NCBI GenBank assembly: GCA_010094045.1
Contig: ML986897.1
Location: 1 to 34,681 of the forward strand
Length of the DNA stretch: 34,681 nucleotides
Direction of reading: 5' to 3'
Source: Lojkania enalia
Taxonomy: Eukaryota > Ascomycota > Dothideomycetes > Pleosporales
Position numbers and translations under genes: made by a program. This document shows, piece by piece, positions 31,946 to 34,681 of the stretch (positions are counted from its first letter, which is position 1; every line of letters begins with the position of its first letter). Below the pieces are notes generated by a model. It was not told the origin of the DNA, made no database searches, and saw nothing but the letters and a program-made list of their open reading frames with translations.

Positions 31946-33799
31946 ACATACTTTATAAGCGAGCGGCCTATATAAGCAAGCGGTCTACCCTATTACTAAA
32001 ACGCGATACCTAAGCTTATAATAATAATATAACAATAAAATAATAAGAATATAGTCTAAAACGAGAATTAAGTAAACTTAGCCTTCTTAACTATTAAAAG
32101 AGGTTAAATAAATAGTAAAAGACGCGCTGCTTTAATATTTAACGTAATTTAAATAACTATATACTAATAATATACTAGAATCTACTTATAGTATAATTAT
32201 AAGCCTAATTTAAAGAAACTAACAAAACCTAAAGAGGAGGTTATTATTTAATATATACTTAATCTAGATTTGCGAGGATTTACGCCTACCTTAGCTACTA
32301 TATAAAATATAGTTAATAGCTTACTTACTAAGTATAGTATAGGCTAGATTAATATATATTAGTCTAGGAACTTTATTAGACGTACTTCTAAGCTTAAGAT
32401 ACGCTTAAATTAGCCTTATAATTGCTAAAAAGCTCTATATAAAGATTCTAAGGTAATTAAAGGCTAGTTTAAGCTTATATAGTATACTAAGAAGAAGTAT
32501 AGTATTATAAACGAGAATATATATAACTTCGACGAATCTAGCTTTTAAATAGGCGTTATCTTATTACAACTAGTTGTTATAGGTATAGAGAGATATAATT
32601 AACTAAAGGCAATTTAATTAGGTAATTGTAAATAGATTTTAGTAATTTAGGGGATTAATACTACTAGCTAGACGCTCCTACCCTTTATTATTATCGCTAG
32701 CTACTACCATCTCTCTATCTAGTACGAAGGTGATGATATACCTAAGAACTAGGCTATTATAGTTAGTAAGAACGGCTGGATAATAAATAAACTTAGTATT
32801 AAGTAGTTAAAGCATTTTTATAGGTATATAAGAAATTATATAGTAGGTACGCGTTAACTACTAATCTTTAATAGCTATAACAGCTATAACTTACTTAATT
32901 TTCAGAAACTCTACGAGGAATAGGGTATTATTCTACTCTATATACTAGCTTATTTATTATACCTATTATAGCTACTAGATATAAGCTGCTTCTTACTATT
33001 AAAGCGTATATATAAAAATTAGATCTCAGTCTTAGTACGCAATTATATTAACTATATTATAAAACTTAAGTTCTTTCTAGCCTTTAAAGCTGCTTTTAAT
33101 ATATTAATTATAAAGGATAATATCTATATAAGCTTTTAAAGAGCTAGTCTAGTCCCGTTTAATCTAGAAGTAGTACTTTTAAAGCTTAATATAAAGCTTT
33201 ATATACTAATACTACTAATATAAGATAATACTTTATAAGAAATAAAAATACTAAGTAACACGCGCGAGCTAGAAGCTTAATTAATATTAATTTATAATTA
33301 GATTTAAAGGGATATAAGTTCTTTACTAGCTTCTATTATTAAAAAGCTAAATTAGCTTAAGAAAGACTCTATAAAAGTAATATATCAGATTGGGTTAATA
33401 TATAATAAAATCGTCAGCCTTTAAGAAGTAAATAAAGTAGTAACAAAATAGAAATAGTAGAAAAAAAGGTAGATTTAAGCGTAAGGGACTCTAATAAAAG
33501 TATAAAGAGAGATAATTATTACTAAAAAAGATGATAAGAAGGAAACTCGGGCTATAATACGCTAATTTAGGGTGTAATTAGGTACGAGGGGATAGTATAA
33601 AATATACTATAGCTGCTGCGGTAAAACTAGGCATAATTCTTATATATATTAGAAGGATGTAGAGGTTTTTATAGAATAATCGCGCAAGTTGTAAATTGCT
33701 ATTATATTATTTAGTTGTTAAGCTATACGTATATAAAGGTTAAAAAAGTTAATAGGGTAGACTACTTACTTATATAGGCCGCTTACTTATAAGGTACGT
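31946..33799 (+). mobile_element. Complete pogo/Fot1-type transposon, RIP-mutated
   Basis: The element is 1,854 bases long with TA duplications (31944-31945 and 33800-33801). The terminal inverted repeats are about 50 bases and include two 17-base units, ATAAGCGAGCGGCCTAT and ATAAGCAAGCGGTCTAC, then CCTATTA; the right copy differs by transitions. The transposase frame can be followed: KKLTKPKEEVI (CENP-B-like), NIYNFDESSF near 32,520 with the first Asp kept, VSKNGWIINKLSI, then RLLIFNSYNSYN, where the second catalytic Asp appears as Asn. Near 33,600 a CCHC knuckle reads CCGKTRHNSY. Stops occur every few codons, so it is inactive. Confidence 0.92.
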
Positions 33800-33801
33800 T
33801 A

Positions 33802-34413
33802 TTTATTTTAAATGTTTTATTATAGTAGCTAAACTTTTTCTCCTTTTTTAAAGTAAGGTAGTTATTTATATTTCTTATTATAGTATTTTTTATAGTATAT
33901 TATAGGAACTAGAGGTTTTTTTTAGTAAGTTTTATATTTATTAAATAATCTCAACTTATTCCTATATCTAAAATACTTATAATACTACTTTAATTAAAGT
34001 ATTATAGGTTTTTAGTTTATATCTATAGTTTACTATAAATAGTAATACTCTAGTTATACTATATATAGTACTATTATATATAAGTTATACTATTAATAGT
34101 AGTATTATCTAATTATTTTATCTATAGTTAAGATAGTTATTAGAAATATAGCTCTATACTACTATACTACTATAATTAAAAGGTACAAATAATTAATATT
34201 ACTAATTATAAGTATAAAATAGTATATATATCCTAATAGTAGTATTATAGATATTATTCTACTATTTAGTTTATTTATTTAGTTTATCTATCTATTTATA
34301 GATAAAATACTATAGATATCTTATATTTAATTTCTAGTAAGTTTATAATTATTTACTAAAACTTTAAAATAAACTTAGTATTTTAGTCTATAATTATCTT
34401 TTATAATATTCTA
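33802..34413. other. AT-rich spacer between two inverted pogo-like copies
   Basis: About 610 bases of TA-dominated sequence with short ACTATTA and TAGTAGTATTA-like echoes. No gene or element end was resolved. Confidence 0.4.
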
Positions 34414-34415
34414 TA

Positions 34416-34681
34416 ACGTACCTTATAAGCGAGCGGCTTATATAAGTAAGCGGTCTACCCTATTAACTTTTTTAACCTTTATATATATATAGCTTAACAA
34501 CTAAGTAATATAATAGTAATTTACAACTTGTGCGATTATTTTATAGAAACTTCTATATCCTTCTAGCATATATAAGAATTATGTCTAATTTTACTATAGC
34601 AGCTATAATATGCTTTATACTATCCGCTTGTACCTAATTACACCCTAAATTAGCGTATTATAGCCCGAGTTTCCTCCTTAT
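34416..34681 (-). mobile_element. 3' end of a second copy of the pogo-like element, cut by the window edge
   Basis: After a TA (34414-34415) the sequence repeats the terminal repeat of the 31,946 element, and then follows the last 260 bases of that element in inverted orientation, including the CCHC region and the GAAACTCGGGC segment (seen here as its complement). Differences between the two copies are few. The copies lie tail to tail and the rest of this one is outside the window. Confidence 0.88.

Noticed and set aside
26800..34681. AT-rich tract as a centromere or organellar insert
   Set aside because: Identifiable RIP-mutated transposons explain most of it; nothing marks a centromere, and no organellar gene is seen.

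Overview
The window comes from a filamentous ascomycete, most likely a dothideomycete-like Pezizomycotina genome. Reasons: introns of about 45-60 bases with CTAAC-type branch points and GT-AG ends, a Zn2Cys6 regulator, an F-box protein and a 2EXR-like protein, and transposon relics saturated with C-to-T and G-to-A changes typical of repeat-induced point mutation (RIP). The species cannot be named from the sequence.

Bases 1-12,500 are ordinary gene space: a spliced Tim9 gene (461-833), a spliced 41-residue microprotein (1919-2098), a decayed secreted-protein gene (about 2970-4490), a spliced Asp/Glu/hydantoin racemase (4792-5581), an F-box gene (6004-7425), triosephosphate isomerase with four exons (7876-8865), mitochondrial ribosomal protein mL43 on the minus strand (9224-9727), U1 snRNP 70K with three exons (9983-11199), and a short CHY zinc-finger protein (12210-12473). 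TPI and mL43 converge; mL43 and U1-70K diverge from a shared 255-base promoter region.

Bases 12,500-25,900 are accessory. Two decayed pogo/Fot1-type transposases (about 13,480-14,375 minus; 19,831-20,530 plus) flank a large gene made of at least 20 near-identical 42-residue TPR units ending in a protein kinase domain (14,990-19,170, with an assembly gap in the array). Next come an unrecognised decayed ORF, a 2EXR-like gene (minus), a Zn2Cys6 regulator broken by frameshifts and a stop, and weak remnants of small secreted proteins.

From 25,945 to the end the sequence is a transposon nest that turns abruptly AT-rich and gene-free near 26,790. I resolve a pogo-like element A (left end 25,945) split by a complete 1,872-base element B (26,454-28,325, opposite strand, TA duplication), a 1,307-base non-autonomous LTR element with a matching CTTTA duplication (29,690-30,996), a complete 1,854-base pogo-like element (31,946-33,799) and the end of an inverted sister copy (34,416 to the edge). 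The composition switch falls inside element B, so its two terminal repeats differ by many transitions and no transversions that I can see.

The most interesting items are the homogenised TPR-kinase array, which stays open between heavily mutated transposons; the RIP boundary inside one transposon; the nested and LTR elements read out of almost pure AT sequence; and a 17-base reiterated terminal motif shared by four pogo-like variants.
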